A stretch of DNA of 64,000 nucleotides from Lachnospiraceae bacterium (GTDB taxonomy: Bacteria > Bacillota > Clostridia > Lachnospirales > Lachnospiraceae). Positions 44,963 to 53,488 of the stretch are shown here, one piece after another. The stretch is taken from positions 121,874 to 185,873 of the forward strand of contig JAAUZJ010000011.1 in the NCBI GenBank assembly GCA_014804695.1, given 5' to 3'. A model generated the notes under the pieces. That model searched no databases. It saw only the letters and a list, made by a program, of their open reading frames with translations, and had not been told where the DNA came from. How positions within the stretch are numbered: position 1 is the first letter of the stretch; every line of letters begins with the position of its first letter. A program made the translations under genes and the position numbers.

Positions 44963-45023
44963 GACTTTGGAGTAAGAAACTTTTTACGATAAAATACTTT
45001 TCGACTTTGAAGTATGAAACTTT
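44963..45023. repeat. Direct repeats upstream of the AAA/DUF4143 gene
   Basis: GACTTTGGAGTAAGAAACTTT (44963-44983) and a copy with two mismatches (45003-45023) lie 40 bp apart, about four helical turns. The intergenic stretch 44870-45177 otherwise is AT-rich. The repeats may bind a regulator or the ATPase itself; this is inference. Confidence 0.55.
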
Positions 45024-45177
45024 ATTTCCGAACAGACTTTATTCCTTAGAGTTCTGAAAATTTTACATTAATAATACAGTTAAAAGTAGCGCATAGCATA
45101 TGTTGCGAACTGTCATTATATAAAAAAGCACCCACCTCATAGTGGATGCTCAGTAATTATATTTGGTTAGCTGTCGC

Positions 45178-45768
45178 CTATTTAGAATTTTTGTCTTCAT
45201 CAGCTGCCGATATCTCATCAGTTCCGGTTTCTGTCTTTTTACTACTTTTCATATGTAACCATGTCTCTACCCGTTTTCTGGAAAATTCATAATTCACCAG
45301 CAGGGAAATAAGCACGCCTATACCTGTGTCTATCATACGCTCCAAAGCATAATTAATATAATTGGGAGGTGTGTTAAAAAGAATAATGCACAGTACCACT
45401 CCCCCCGGCTGTACTCCTCCCGGCCAGTGAAAACGCACACACAGGGCAATCAATATGATAATCCCCAGAAAAACCATCAGAAGCCTTAACCAATAATTGC
45501 CTTCCGGATAAAACATATGCTCTACCTGAAAAAGTCCCAGACCGATGAAGCCGCCGATAATTGTTCCAAAAAAACGATTTCCGCCGCTGCGTTTAGAGTC
45601 CTCCATGTTCACACCCATACCAAAAATTGCGCCAATGCAGGCAAAGGTAGGGTTAGCGTCCGGAAACGGAGCATAAAGAAGCGCTGTGAGTGTTGCCGCT
45701 ATAGCAGTCTTGATACTTCTAAGTCCCAGACCGGGAATGGGTGCATGCACCGGATTATGTTCTTCCAT
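45178..45768 (-). CDS. FUSC/aromatic acid exporter-like membrane protein
   Basis: A 196-residue protein. ATG 45768 follows AAAGGAATC; the longer reading would run into the tRNA gene. Residues about 14-145 have five or six membrane segments: LGLRSIKTAIAATLTALLYA, ACIGAIFGMGVNMEDSKRSG and GTIIGGFIGLGLF are typical of the FUSC superfamily. The C-terminus is cytoplasmic, charged and short. Family members export aromatic or other organic acids; the substrate is unknown. It is about 40 nt downstream of tRNA-Gly on the same strand. Confidence 0.85.
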   Translation of the reverse strand: MEEHNPVHAPIPGLGLRSIKTAIAATLTALLYAPFPDANPTFACIGAIFGMGVNMEDSKRSGGNRFFGTIIGGFIGLGLFQVEHMFYPEGNYWLRLLMVFLGIIILIALCVRFHWPGGVQPGGVVLCIILFNTPPNYINYALERMIDTGIGVLISLLVNYEFSRKRVETWLHMKSSKKTETGTDEISAADEDKNSK

Positions 45769-45806
45769 ATAACTGATTCCTTTCCAAGTAAAAATCCAAA
45801 TAAAAA

Positions 45807-45877
45807 AGCGGGTGATGGGAATCGAACCCACATATCCAGCTTGGAAGGCTGGTGTTCTACCACTGAACTACACCCGC
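45807..45877 (-). tRNA. tRNA-Gly (anticodon TCC)
   Basis: A 71-nt cloverleaf: acceptor GCGGGTG/CACCCGC, D arm GTTC..GAAC, anticodon stem CCAGC/GCTGG with loop CTTCCAA (anticodon TCC), a short variable arm, T arm GTGGG-TTCGATT-CCCAT and discriminator T. No CCA is encoded. TTTTTTATTT follows on the minus strand and could end the tRNA transcript. Confidence 0.97.
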
Positions 45878-46105
45878 AAAATGTATCATATATTTTTGAA
45901 ACCTTAGCAATAATATCATATATGGATTTTCTTGTCAATAAAATTCTGGTATAATTATAGAAATACAGCTATGGACAATTCCCAATTACCTTTTTATAAT
46001 AAAAAAGAGACAATGCAAATGTAACTGTAACACAAACATGACACAGATGTCATAAATAGTATGGCTACAAATACTAACTAGTGCCTTTATAAGGAAAAGA
46101 AAACC

Positions 46106-47851
46106 ATGAAAAGAGATACATACACACCCTCGTCACATAATCGTCCGGAATTAAACGACAATGATGACGATATACTAGACTTGGACGAAGAAGATTTAGA
46201 CACAGAAGACTTAGAAGATTCCGTAGATTTTGACAGAAAAGAAAATAAAAAAGAAGCCCGAAAAAAATATGCGGAAGATGACTATGAAGACGATTGGGAG
46301 CCGGAATGGAATGATATTGTAAACAAAAAGCTATTATATGGAATAGCAGCAGCCATAGTTCTTGTTCTGATCGTGTTGATCATCGTCTTCGCCGTTTTTT
46401 TGAAGAACAAAAAAGATGAGCGCGAAGCATTACAGATGCAGCTTGATATGGAAAACGTAGAAGACCAGCAGTCTTCGGAGGATGATATAGAGTCTGAACA
46501 GGATGTACAACCGGAAGAACCGGATGACGGACAAGATGAATCGGATTTGGAAAAAGATATTAATGATTCTGAGAATGTTGAAGTAGGAGCTCTGGATGAT
46601 GAGCAGGATCCACAGGCCAATGCGGCAGCAGGTAATGAGGGAAGCGGAGCGGAGGTTACCGTAACAGGTATAAGTGATGATGAAGTTTCCGGAGTTACAA
46701 TGGGTATAGACGTATCCAAGTATCAGGGGAATATCAACTGGGGAAAGGTCAAAGCCGCGGGCGTAGAGTTTGCCATGATCCGTGTAGGATACAGGGCTAA
46801 GACCACAGGAGAGATTTTTGAAGATCCTACTGCAAGGTATAACATGCAGGAGGCGCAAAACGCCGGCATCATGATAGGAGCATATTTCTTTTCATCCGCG
46901 GTTACGCAGGAAGAAGCAAGAGCCGAGGCTGCATTTACTAAAAATATTATTGCTAAATATAAGATCACATACCCTGTAGCGTATAATTGTGAAGATTTTC
47001 AGTCGCCTGACAGTAGGCAGTACGGATTGGATTCTTCTACAAGAACTGCGCTTGCATGTGCATATCTTGACGAAATTGCGTCAGGCGGATATACGCCTAT
47101 GTTTTATGCATCAAAAGGAGAGCTTGAGGGTAATGCCCAGTGGGATACCACGACGCTTGCTTCGAAATATAAAATATGGGTAGCGCAGTATCCGGGCAAG
47201 CCATACCCTGAGACCAGTGTTTCAGAATATTCGGGAACTCATGATATGTGGCAGTATACAAGCCAAGGAAATGTTGACGGAATACCGAGGAAAACTGATG
47301 TAAATATCGCATATTTTAAATATACAAAAGAAGCTGATGCAAAGGATGATACGCCTGCGGAGGTAGTGGAGGCAAATCCGGAAGTAGGAATTATTTTTAC
47401 AGAGGTCAATGAGACTGTAACTGCTAAGCAGGAGACTAATCTGCGCTCCGAGCCAAGTACGAATAGCGATGACACTATTGTATACAAGCTTGTACACGGT
47501 GATACGGCAACAAGAACCGGAATCGGGCATAATGGATGGTCAAGAGTCATATATAATGGACAGACACTGTACGCGGTTACTAGTTACCTTACTACCGACA
47601 TGGCGGATACCGGTCAGCAGGCGCCGCCGCAGGGACCTGTATATACTCCGGTAAATGAGCAGGTTACGGCGAAAATTGAAACTAATCTCCGGACAGAACC
47701 CAGTACGTCAAATCCGGATACGGTGGTAGGAATGTTGCATAACGGCGAGGTGCTTACCAGAGTGGGCATAGGTGATAATGGCTGGTCACAGCTTGAGTAT
47801 AACGGACAAACCGTATATGCCGTTTCAAGCTATTTAACAGTGCAGCCTTAA
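46106..47851 (+). CDS. Membrane-anchored GH25 lysozyme with two SH3b domains
   Basis: A 581-residue protein. The acidic cytoplasmic N-terminus is followed by TM at about 73-97 and an acidic linker to about 195. The GH25 muramidase domain (200-415) opens MGIDVSKYQGNINW with catalytic Asp202; the second acid pair reads YNCED, with Glu296 kept and Asn294 where many relatives have Asp. Two SH3b domains follow (about 435-500 and 515-580), each with VTA-x-x-ETNLR-[ST]-EPST and NGWS. It cleaves or binds peptidoglycan. AAGGAAAAG precedes the ATG. Confidence 0.92.
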   Translation: MKRDTYTPSSHNRPELNDNDDDILDLDEEDLDTEDLEDSVDFDRKENKKEARKKYAEDDYEDDWEPEWNDIVNKKLLYGIAAAIVLVLIVLIIVFAVFLKNKKDEREALQMQLDMENVEDQQSSEDDIESEQDVQPEEPDDGQDESDLEKDINDSENVEVGALDDEQDPQANAAAGNEGSGAEVTVTGISDDEVSGVTMGIDVSKYQGNINWGKVKAAGVEFAMIRVGYRAKTTGEIFEDPTARYNMQEAQNAGIMIGAYFFSSAVTQEEARAEAAFTKNIIAKYKITYPVAYNCEDFQSPDSRQYGLDSSTRTALACAYLDEIASGGYTPMFYASKGELEGNAQWDTTTLASKYKIWVAQYPGKPYPETSVSEYSGTHDMWQYTSQGNVDGIPRKTDVNIAYFKYTKEADAKDDTPAEVVEANPEVGIIFTEVNETVTAKQETNLRSEPSTNSDDTIVYKLVHGDTATRTGIGHNGWSRVIYNGQTLYAVTSYLTTDMADTGQQAPPQGPVYTPVNEQVTAKIETNLRTEPSTSNPDTVVGMLHNGEVLTRVGIGDNGWSQLEYNGQTVYAVSSYLTVQP

Positions 47852-47928
47852 GTTAAAAAAATAAAATAGGAGATTGTCGGTATTGGGAGTTCACAATCAC
47901 CTAAAAAAATAATAAAGGAGACGTAAGT

Positions 47929-49092
47929 ATGAAGGAAATGGTTCTTAAAAAGTTTGAAGAGATTTTTGGAGACACAGAGGGAGTAAACGTATATTTTGCA
48001 CCGGGCCGCGTCAATATGATAGGTGAGCATACGGACTATAACGGCGGACATGTTTTTCCCTGCGCATTGACAATAGGAACATATGCGGCAGCCAGAAAAA
48101 GGGAAGATGATAAGCTGCGTTTATATTCCATGAATTTTGACAAGCTGGGAGTAATTGAATCTTCGATCATAGATTTGAAGCCGGAAAAAGAAGCAGAGTG
48201 GACGAACTATCCTAAGGGCGTTATGTGGGCTTTTGAAAAAAGAGGATTCAAAATGCCATGCGGTATGGATATCGTGCTTAACGGAAATATTCCAAACGGC
48301 TCAGGTTTATCTTCTTCTGCATCACTGGAAGTGCTTACGGGTTTTATGCTCCGCGACTTATTTGGTTTTGACGTGACTAATATTGACTTGGCGCTTATAG
48401 GACAGTATTCAGAGAATAATTTTAATGGCATGAACTGCGGAATTATGGATCAGTTTGCTTCCGCAATGGGTAAAAAGGATAACGCCATTTTCCTTAATAC
48501 CGCTGACTTATCTTATGAATATGCTCCGCTTGTTCTGGAAGGAGCTAAGATAGTTGTAACTAACAGCAATGTAAAACATAAGTTGACGGATTCCTCATAT
48601 AACACTAGAAGAAACGAATGTGAAACAGCCCTTGAGGAGCTTAAGACCGTTGTGGATATTAAAGAGCTGGGCGATCTTTCCGAAGAAGAGTTTGAGGCTA
48701 ATAAATCGGCTATTAAAGATGAAGTAAGGGTAAAGAGAGCAAAACATGCCGTTTACGAGAATCAGAGAACAATTAAGGCGGTTGCGGCTTTAAAGCAAAA
48801 TGACGTTAAGCTTTTTGGTGAGTTGATGAACCTGTCCCATATTTCTTTGCGTGACGACTATCAGGTATCCTGTGAAGAGGTTGATGTTTTGGTAGAAGAA
48901 GCATGGAAGATACCGGGCGTGATTGGTTCACGTATCACTGGAGCCGGTTTTGGCGGATGTATGGTCAGCATAGTTAAGGATGAAGCTGTAGAAGAATTTA
49001 AGGAGAAGTTGGGAGCGATATATAAAGAGCGCGTTGGTAAGCAGGCTGATTTCTATGTAGTGGAAATTGGGGATGGGCCGAGTAAGTTGTAA
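47929..49092 (+). CDS. galK: Galactokinase
   Basis: A 387-residue GHMP kinase that makes galactose-1-phosphate from galactose and ATP. PGRVNMIGEHTDYNGG near residue 27 is the galactokinase signature, NGSGLSSSASLEVL the phosphate-binding loop, and GSRITGAGFGGCMVSIV the third GHMP motif. AAAGGAGACGTAAGT precedes the ATG. galT follows 50 bp later; the sugar is probably delivered by the Mgl-type importer at 27-31 kb. No galE or gal repressor is in the window. Confidence 0.97.
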   Translation: MKEMVLKKFEEIFGDTEGVNVYFAPGRVNMIGEHTDYNGGHVFPCALTIGTYAAARKREDDKLRLYSMNFDKLGVIESSIIDLKPEKEAEWTNYPKGVMWAFEKRGFKMPCGMDIVLNGNIPNGSGLSSSASLEVLTGFMLRDLFGFDVTNIDLALIGQYSENNFNGMNCGIMDQFASAMGKKDNAIFLNTADLSYEYAPLVLEGAKIVVTNSNVKHKLTDSSYNTRRNECETALEELKTVVDIKELGDLSEEEFEANKSAIKDEVRVKRAKHAVYENQRTIKAVAALKQNDVKLFGELMNLSHISLRDDYQVSCEEVDVLVEEAWKIPGVIGSRITGAGFGGCMVSIVKDEAVEEFKEKLGAIYKERVGKQADFYVVEIGDGPSKL

Positions 49093-49142
49093 ATTAATAT
49101 ATTAGGGGTATCAAACCATTATTATAAATGTGGAGGTAAGAT

Positions 49143-50648
49143 ATGATTCAAAATAATATTAGGAAATTAGTTCAATACGCATTGCAGACTAATTTGATTG
49201 AAGAGGCTGATAAAATATACACAACTAACCGCCTGCTTGAACTTTTCAGATTAGATGAATTGGAAGAAACTGACACAGATGTCACAATGACTGAAGAGGA
49301 ATTGGAAGCTGTTCTTTCGGAAATGATGGATTATGCGTATGAGCAGGGTATTATGACTGAGAATAGTATCGTGTATCGCGATTTGTTTGATACTAAGATC
49401 ATGAGTATGCTGGTTCCAAGGCCAAGCGAAGTGATTTCAACTTTTAAGGCAAAGTATGAGAAAAGCCCTCAGGAGGCAACGGACTATTTTTATAAATTGA
49501 GTCAGGATACGGATTATATAAGGCGTTATCGTATCAAGAAAGATCAGAAATGGATTGCGCCTACTAAGTATGGTGATTTGGATATTACAATCAATTTATC
49601 CAAGCCGGAAAAAGATCCCAAGGCGATTGCAGCAGCTAAAACTGCAAAGCAAAGCGGTTATCCTAAGTGTTTATTATGTATGGAAAATGAAGGATATGCG
49701 GGAAGGGTAAATCATCCGGCAAGGCAGAATCATAGAATCATACCGGTAACTATTAATGAGAGCAGATGGGGATTTCAGTATTCACCATATGTATATTATA
49801 ATGAGCATTGTATAGTTTTTAATTCCAAACATATTCCAATGAAGATTGAGCATGATACGTTTTGCAAGCTATTTGATTTTGTAAAACAGTTTCCGCATTA
49901 TTTTGTGGGCTCAAATGCTGATCTGCCGATTGTAGGAGGCTCAATTTTAAGCCACGACCATTTTCAGGGCGGTCACTATGAATTTGCAATGGCAAAGGCG
50001 CCTATTGAAAGAAAATGTACAATTAAAGGATTTGAGGATGTTGAAGCTGGAATTGTTAACTGGCCTATGTCCGTAATCCGTATTTCTTCGGAAAATACTG
50101 ACAGATTAATTGCGCTTGCAGATGTAATTCTGGATGCGTGGAGGGGATATACCGACGAGGACGCATTTATCTATGCTGAAACAGACGGTGAACCGCACAA
50201 TACGATTACTCCGATTGCAAGAAAGCGCGGAGATAAATTCGAGCTTGATTTAGTTTTGCGTAATAATATAACGACCGATGAGCATCCGCTTGGAGTGTAT
50301 CATCCCCATGCAGAGTTGCACCATATTAAAAAAGAAAATATAGGTCTGATTGAAGTTATGGGGCTTGCTGTACTGCCCGCCAGATTAAAGGGTGAAATGG
50401 AGCAGTTAGCTGAGGCTATCCTTGAGAAAAAAGATATACGTGGCGACGAAGTTTTAGAAAAGCATGCGGATTGGGTTGACGCATTTTTGACTAATTACAG
50501 TGATGTCAATAAGGACAACATAATGGACATTTTACATAAGGAAATTGGGGATGTGTTCATGAGAGTGCTGGAAGATGCCGGCGTCTATAAGAGAACCGAA
50601 GAGGGACAGGCGGCGTTTGATAGGTTTGTGGAGTCGCTGAATAAGTAA
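49143..50648 (+). CDS. galT: Galactose-1-phosphate uridylyltransferase, class II
   Basis: A 501-residue protein of the Firmicute class II GalT family, much longer than the approximately 350-residue class I enzyme. Conserved stretches are YPKCLLCMENEGYAGR, HEN-like NSKHIPMKIEHDTF, the substrate-binding GGSILSHDHFQGG with the HxH region, and LGVYHPHAELHHIKKENIGLIEVMG. It exchanges UMP between UDP-glucose and galactose-1-phosphate. TGGAGGTAAGAT precedes the ATG. A strong terminator follows. Confidence 0.96.
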   Translation: MIQNNIRKLVQYALQTNLIEEADKIYTTNRLLELFRLDELEETDTDVTMTEEELEAVLSEMMDYAYEQGIMTENSIVYRDLFDTKIMSMLVPRPSEVISTFKAKYEKSPQEATDYFYKLSQDTDYIRRYRIKKDQKWIAPTKYGDLDITINLSKPEKDPKAIAAAKTAKQSGYPKCLLCMENEGYAGRVNHPARQNHRIIPVTINESRWGFQYSPYVYYNEHCIVFNSKHIPMKIEHDTFCKLFDFVKQFPHYFVGSNADLPIVGGSILSHDHFQGGHYEFAMAKAPIERKCTIKGFEDVEAGIVNWPMSVIRISSENTDRLIALADVILDAWRGYTDEDAFIYAETDGEPHNTITPIARKRGDKFELDLVLRNNITTDEHPLGVYHPHAELHHIKKENIGLIEVMGLAVLPARLKGEMEQLAEAILEKKDIRGDEVLEKHADWVDAFLTNYSDVNKDNIMDILHKEIGDVFMRVLEDAGVYKRTEEGQAAFDRFVESLNK

Positions 50649-50658
50649 TTATAGTTTG

Positions 50659-50695
50659 AAAAATCACTGTTATTCCTACATAACAGTGATTTTTT
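50659..50695. terminator. Bidirectional terminator after galT
   Basis: AAATCACTGTTAT and ATAACAGTGATTT form a 13-bp perfect stem with a 6-nt loop, flanked by A and T tracts. It serves galT and, from the other side, the convergent lipoprotein gene. Confidence 0.92.
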
Positions 50696-50719
50696 AAATT
50701 GCTTTATCTCAAAATATAA

Positions 50720-51313
50720 TCATACAAAATTATATATAATTACTTGTTTGGCATAAAAATCATCGCCTTCGTAGAAACCCGTCATGTTAACTGATAATTG
50801 TTCTTTAATATCAGAAAATGTTCCCTCACGTTTATCAATATCTGAATCTCCATTGACTCCGCTATTTTTGACAGTCCATACTTCATAGTTAGTATTTTCA
50901 GAAAAATATACTGTAACAAATACTGCGTCATCTCCCCCATATGCAACAGCAGTTGTTGATGACAAATTAAAAGTTTTATTTATTATAATGCTATTATTTT
51001 CAATACTTATAATACTTCCATCTAGTATAGAATCTTCATTAGCGCTTTGAGAATTATTCTCATTTTCATTTTTGCTACTGTTTGACTGATTATTGTCATC
51101 ATCTTGTAAATTATTGTTTTCTTTGGTGTTTTGTAGACTATTAGCAATTTCTTCACCGGTTTGACTATTACTGATATTTTTTTCTATATCTTCATCATTA
51201 AAATTGATTGTGTCTGCTTTTGATACATACGTGTCTGAATAAGAATTGCTGCACCCTGTGGTCATTAGTAATAATTCTGTACAAATATATGCTGCTATTT
51301 TCTTGTTTCTCAT
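50720..51313 (-). CDS. Hypothetical lipoprotein
   Basis: A 197-residue protein. The signal ends LLLMTTGC (Cys21). Residues about 30-95 are a low-complexity Asn/Gln/Ser/Asp linker. Residues about 100-197 are a strand-rich domain (GSIISIENNSIIINKTF, VAYGGDDAVFVTVYFSENTNYEV, VNMTGFYEGDDFYAKQVIIYNF) that looks like a small OB-fold or beta-barrel. No family recognised. AAGGAAAAG precedes the ATG. It is more AT-rich than its neighbours, so it may have been acquired. Confidence 0.8.
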   Translation of the reverse strand: MRNKKIAAYICTELLLMTTGCSNSYSDTYVSKADTINFNDEDIEKNISNSQTGEEIANSLQNTKENNNLQDDDNNQSNSSKNENENNSQSANEDSILDGSIISIENNSIIINKTFNLSSTTAVAYGGDDAVFVTVYFSENTNYEVWTVKNSGVNGDSDIDKREGTFSDIKEQLSVNMTGFYEGDDFYAKQVIIYNFV

Positions 51314-51379
51314 TATTCTTTTCCTTCTTTCTTATAGTTTGAATAATAAGAACATAGCAGATTATTCTCTAAGTAATCT

Positions 51380-51510
51380 TTAAATCTTATGTAGCCACTT
51401 CCCACTCACAAACCGCATTGACAAGATAGTCGCTCTGACAATCCAGTCAACAAATATTCCAATCCACACTGCCATAAGTCCGAAACTTAATAAATTTATT
51501 AAGTACAGAG
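51380..51510 (-). pseudogene. MATE efflux protein remnant (C-terminal)
   Basis: On the minus strand about 40 codons read LLSFGLMAVWIGIFVDWIV followed by RATILSMRFVSGKWLHK and a stop at 51380. This matches the last transmembrane segment and tail of MATE family drug/sodium antiporters. The rest of the roughly 450-residue gene is missing, so it is a deletion remnant. The surrounding 51314-51746 holds this fragment, one inverted repeat and the MerR promoter. Confidence 0.75.
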
Positions 51511-51556
51511 AGATTTTTATCCGTATGATTAGGCGATTTTGCTTTCATATAAAAAG

Positions 51557-51589
51557 CGAGTAAAATAAATTATGACTTTATTTTACTCG
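51557..51589. terminator. 13-bp inverted repeat upstream of the MerR gene
   Basis: CGAGTAAAATAAA (51557-51569) and TTTATTTTACTCG (51577-51589) form a perfect stem with a 7-nt loop. It is AT-rich but long and may end transcripts of the lost MATE gene or insulate the MerR promoter. Confidence 0.55.
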
Positions 51590-51683
51590 TTAAAACGTAA
51601 GTGTCAATAAGCTAAATGGCAGTGTGGTATTATTGAGATAGACAAGTGTATAAAATTTATGTAAAAATTATTTTAAAACCCTC

Positions 51684-51714
51684 TTGACCTTATCGGAACG
51701 TCATAGTTTACAGT
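51684..51714 (+). promoter_or_regulatory. MerR-type promoter with 19-bp spacer
   Basis: TTGACC (51684-51689) and TACAGT (51709-51714) are separated by 19 bp, the over-long spacer that MerR regulators untwist to activate. The spacer contains an imperfect dyad around CGGAACG. It is 32 bp before the regulator ATG, so the gene is autoregulated. Confidence 0.75.
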
Positions 51715-51746
51715 GAAATTATCAAGAGAAATGGAGGACATACAAA

Positions 51747-52613
51747 ATGAGGACTGTAAAGGAAATAGCAGATATCACAGGTATCAGCGCGCGGACACTT
51801 CACTACTATGATGAAATCGGGCTGCTTGTGCCGACTGATAAAAGTGAGGTGGGATACCGGCTTTATGACGATAAGGCTTTGGAAAAACTACAGCAGATAT
51901 TATTTTTCCGTGAATTTGATATTCCCTTAAAGGAAATCAAAGCTGTTATGGAAAATCCGGCTCTTGACAGAAACCAGATACTGGAAATGCAGAGGGAGAT
52001 GCTTATTGTAAAAAAGGAACGCATGGAGCGTCTGATCAAAAGCATTGATGATATTCTGAAAGGAGAAAAGACGATGGATTTTGAAGTATTTAGTAAGACG
52101 GATATTGAAGAAATATTTGATTCTATGATTTGGCACATGCAGCCGGAACAGAAAAAGGCAATGACAGAAAGATTTGGTGGCGTTGAAGGCTTTAAAGAGC
52201 ACTTTATGAAAGAAGTATCCAGTGAGACGGCACAGAAAAACTTTAAAAAGCTTGTTGAATGGTATGGTGGAAAAGACAATGCGTTGGATGTTGCCAAGAA
52301 TCCTGTCGGACAAGATGTGATAGAGGCCTTCCGTATAAGGCAGGAAGGCGTTATGCGAAAGTTAGCGGAACGAATGAACAAGGGATATTCTGTAGATTCA
52401 TTTGAAATCAAAGAGGTTATCGGAGAATATGGCTTTGTACAAAAACAACTTTTACGCATAAAATATGAAAAGGATTTTATGCTGCAATTGGCAGAACTTT
52501 ATCAAAATAACGAAGGCATGAAAAAAGTGTGTGATACACAGTACGGAGAAGGCGTGGCAGATTTTTTTGTAAAAGCAATAAGCGCATTTTATGCGGAAGG
52601 GGAGAAATCATAG
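51747..52613 (+). CDS. MerR family activator with TipAS-like domain
   Basis: A 288-residue protein. The MerR winged helix (VKEIADITGISARTLHYYDEIGLLVP ... GYRLYDDKALEKLQQILFFREFDIPLKEIKAVM) is followed by a coiled-coil dimer helix (70-110). A C-terminal TipAS/antibiotic-binding-like helical domain (about 120-288) has MTERFGGVEGFKEHF and NEGMKKVCDTQYGEGVADFFVKAI. Such regulators bind thiopeptides or other drugs and switch on their own promoter and efflux genes. The neighbouring MATE remnant may once have been its target. GGAGG precedes the ATG. Confidence 0.93.
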   Translation: MRTVKEIADITGISARTLHYYDEIGLLVPTDKSEVGYRLYDDKALEKLQQILFFREFDIPLKEIKAVMENPALDRNQILEMQREMLIVKKERMERLIKSIDDILKGEKTMDFEVFSKTDIEEIFDSMIWHMQPEQKKAMTERFGGVEGFKEHFMKEVSSETAQKNFKKLVEWYGGKDNALDVAKNPVGQDVIEAFRIRQEGVMRKLAERMNKGYSVDSFEIKEVIGEYGFVQKQLLRIKYEKDFMLQLAELYQNNEGMKKVCDTQYGEGVADFFVKAISAFYAEGEKS

Positions 52614-52630
52614 GGAAAAGCATAAGAAAA

Positions 52631-52722
52631 GAGGGTGCTCCACGGTCATATATGACCGTCGGAGAGTCCCTCTAAGGTAGACGCGTAACTTTCATTACGC
52701 AAAACAGATAGGAATTATCTGT
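52631..52722. ncRNA. Cluster of three hairpins after the MerR gene
   Basis: Hairpin 1 (52631-52672): GAGGG/CCCTC, CTCC/GGAG and an 18-bp palindrome ACGGTCATATATGACCGT. Hairpin 2 (52683-52700): GCGTAA/TTACGC. Hairpin 3 (52704-52722): ACAGATA/TATCTGT. The first could be a terminator but has no T-run. The ordered set suggests a structured RNA or a mobile-element end. It lies between convergent regulator genes. The family is not recognised. Confidence 0.5.
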
Positions 52723-52751
52723 CGAGGTGCGGGTATGTATATATCGCAGTA

Positions 52752-53099
52752 TTATAAGTCTTCGGAAATGCCTAGCATACTGCAGAGAAAAGCAAAGCAG
52801 TCTCCTTGTTGCTTGAGATTCATTTTTTGATATAGAGAAATGAGCCTTTGATATTTTTTGAGATTGTAGATATTGTCTGCAAGCAGATGATCAGCGTTCG
52901 TCCGCGCTTCCGAGAGATATAGAATATAGTCGGTAGATACGTGAAAGAAACGGGATAAATCGACTAATAACATGGCGTCGGGAATACTGATGCCATTTTC
53001 GATTTTGCTCAGCATAGTTTGGTTTGCACCGAGTTGTTCGCCGAGAACTTGCTGCGTCAATTTTTTTTCTAATCGCAATTCTTTTATTCGAGTGTCCAT
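52752..53099 (-). CDS. XRE family transcriptional regulator
   Basis: A 115-residue protein. Residues 5-60 are the Cro/CI helix-turn-helix (IKELRLEKKLTQQVLGEQLGANQTMLSKIENGISIPDAMLLVDLSRFFHVSTDYILYLS). The rest is a short helical tail with Cys residues (GDCFAFLCSMLG). It resembles chromosomal phage-type repressors with no known ligand domain. The 389 bp upstream (53100-53488) contain direct repeats and the promoter of the next gene. Confidence 0.9.
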   Translation of the reverse strand: MDTRIKELRLEKKLTQQVLGEQLGANQTMLSKIENGISIPDAMLLVDLSRFFHVSTDYILYLSEARTNADHLLADNIYNLKKYQRLISLYQKMNLKQQGDCFAFLCSMLGISEDL

Positions 53100-53282
53100 T
53101 GAGTAAACATCCTTTCTTCTATTGTAAGCCTTTTTTAGGTGAAAAAAATTCCAATATTTAATGGGGATATTCGATAGGGAATATTTACCATTAATGACAA
53201 TAGAAAGGTTGTAGAGTACACTCGCTATTGCTGCCTGTATTTGGATTTATTTATATTAAATAGGAAAATCAGTCGAAAAAGG

Positions 53283-53323
53283 AAAAATAGTACTGAATTA
53301 AGCAAAAATAGCATCGAATCGAG
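53283..53323. repeat. Tandem 20-21 bp repeats upstream of the radical SAM gene
   Basis: AAAAATAGTACTGAATTAAGC (53283-53303) and AAAAATAGCATCGAATCGAG (53304-53323) are imperfect tandem copies, and a third partial copy begins at 53324. They lie about 30 bp before the promoter of the radical SAM gene and 180 bp from the XRE gene start, so they may be operator sites. Confidence 0.45.
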
Positions 53324-53350
53324 AAAAAATAACACTTGACAACGCTTTTA

Positions 53351-53379
53351 TTGGCTGAAATTAGCGAATGTGTTATACT
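53351..53379 (+). promoter_or_regulatory. Promoter of the radical SAM-nth-exonuclease operon
   Basis: TTGGCT (53351-53356), 17 bp, TATACT (53374-53379), 110 bp before the ATG. A TTGACA at 53336-53341 lacks a partner at the right distance. Confidence 0.55.
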
Positions 53380-53488
53380 GTTATAAGATTCGTATGTCAA
53401 AAGATATGTTTTAGGCATATAAGTTTGTTATTTTGACAATTTTTTGTAATCACATAGACATGTTATTTTTAAAGGAACAATAACAAGC

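Noticed and set aside
45769-45831. Longer start for the FUSC-like protein
   Set aside because: It would overlap tRNA-Gly, and a good ribosome site precedes the internal ATG at 45768.
46038-46053. ATGACACAGATGTCAT palindrome upstream of the GH25 gene, with similar 14-mers near 40982, 49272 and 54292
   Set aside because: The other three lie inside coding regions of unrelated genes and follow Asp-Thr/Asn-Asp-Val/Gly-Thr-type codon runs, so the repetition may be chance.
51863-52459. A 198-codon antisense reading frame inside the MerR gene
   Set aside because: Antisense shadow of a clearly recognised regulator; no start signal and a biased composition.
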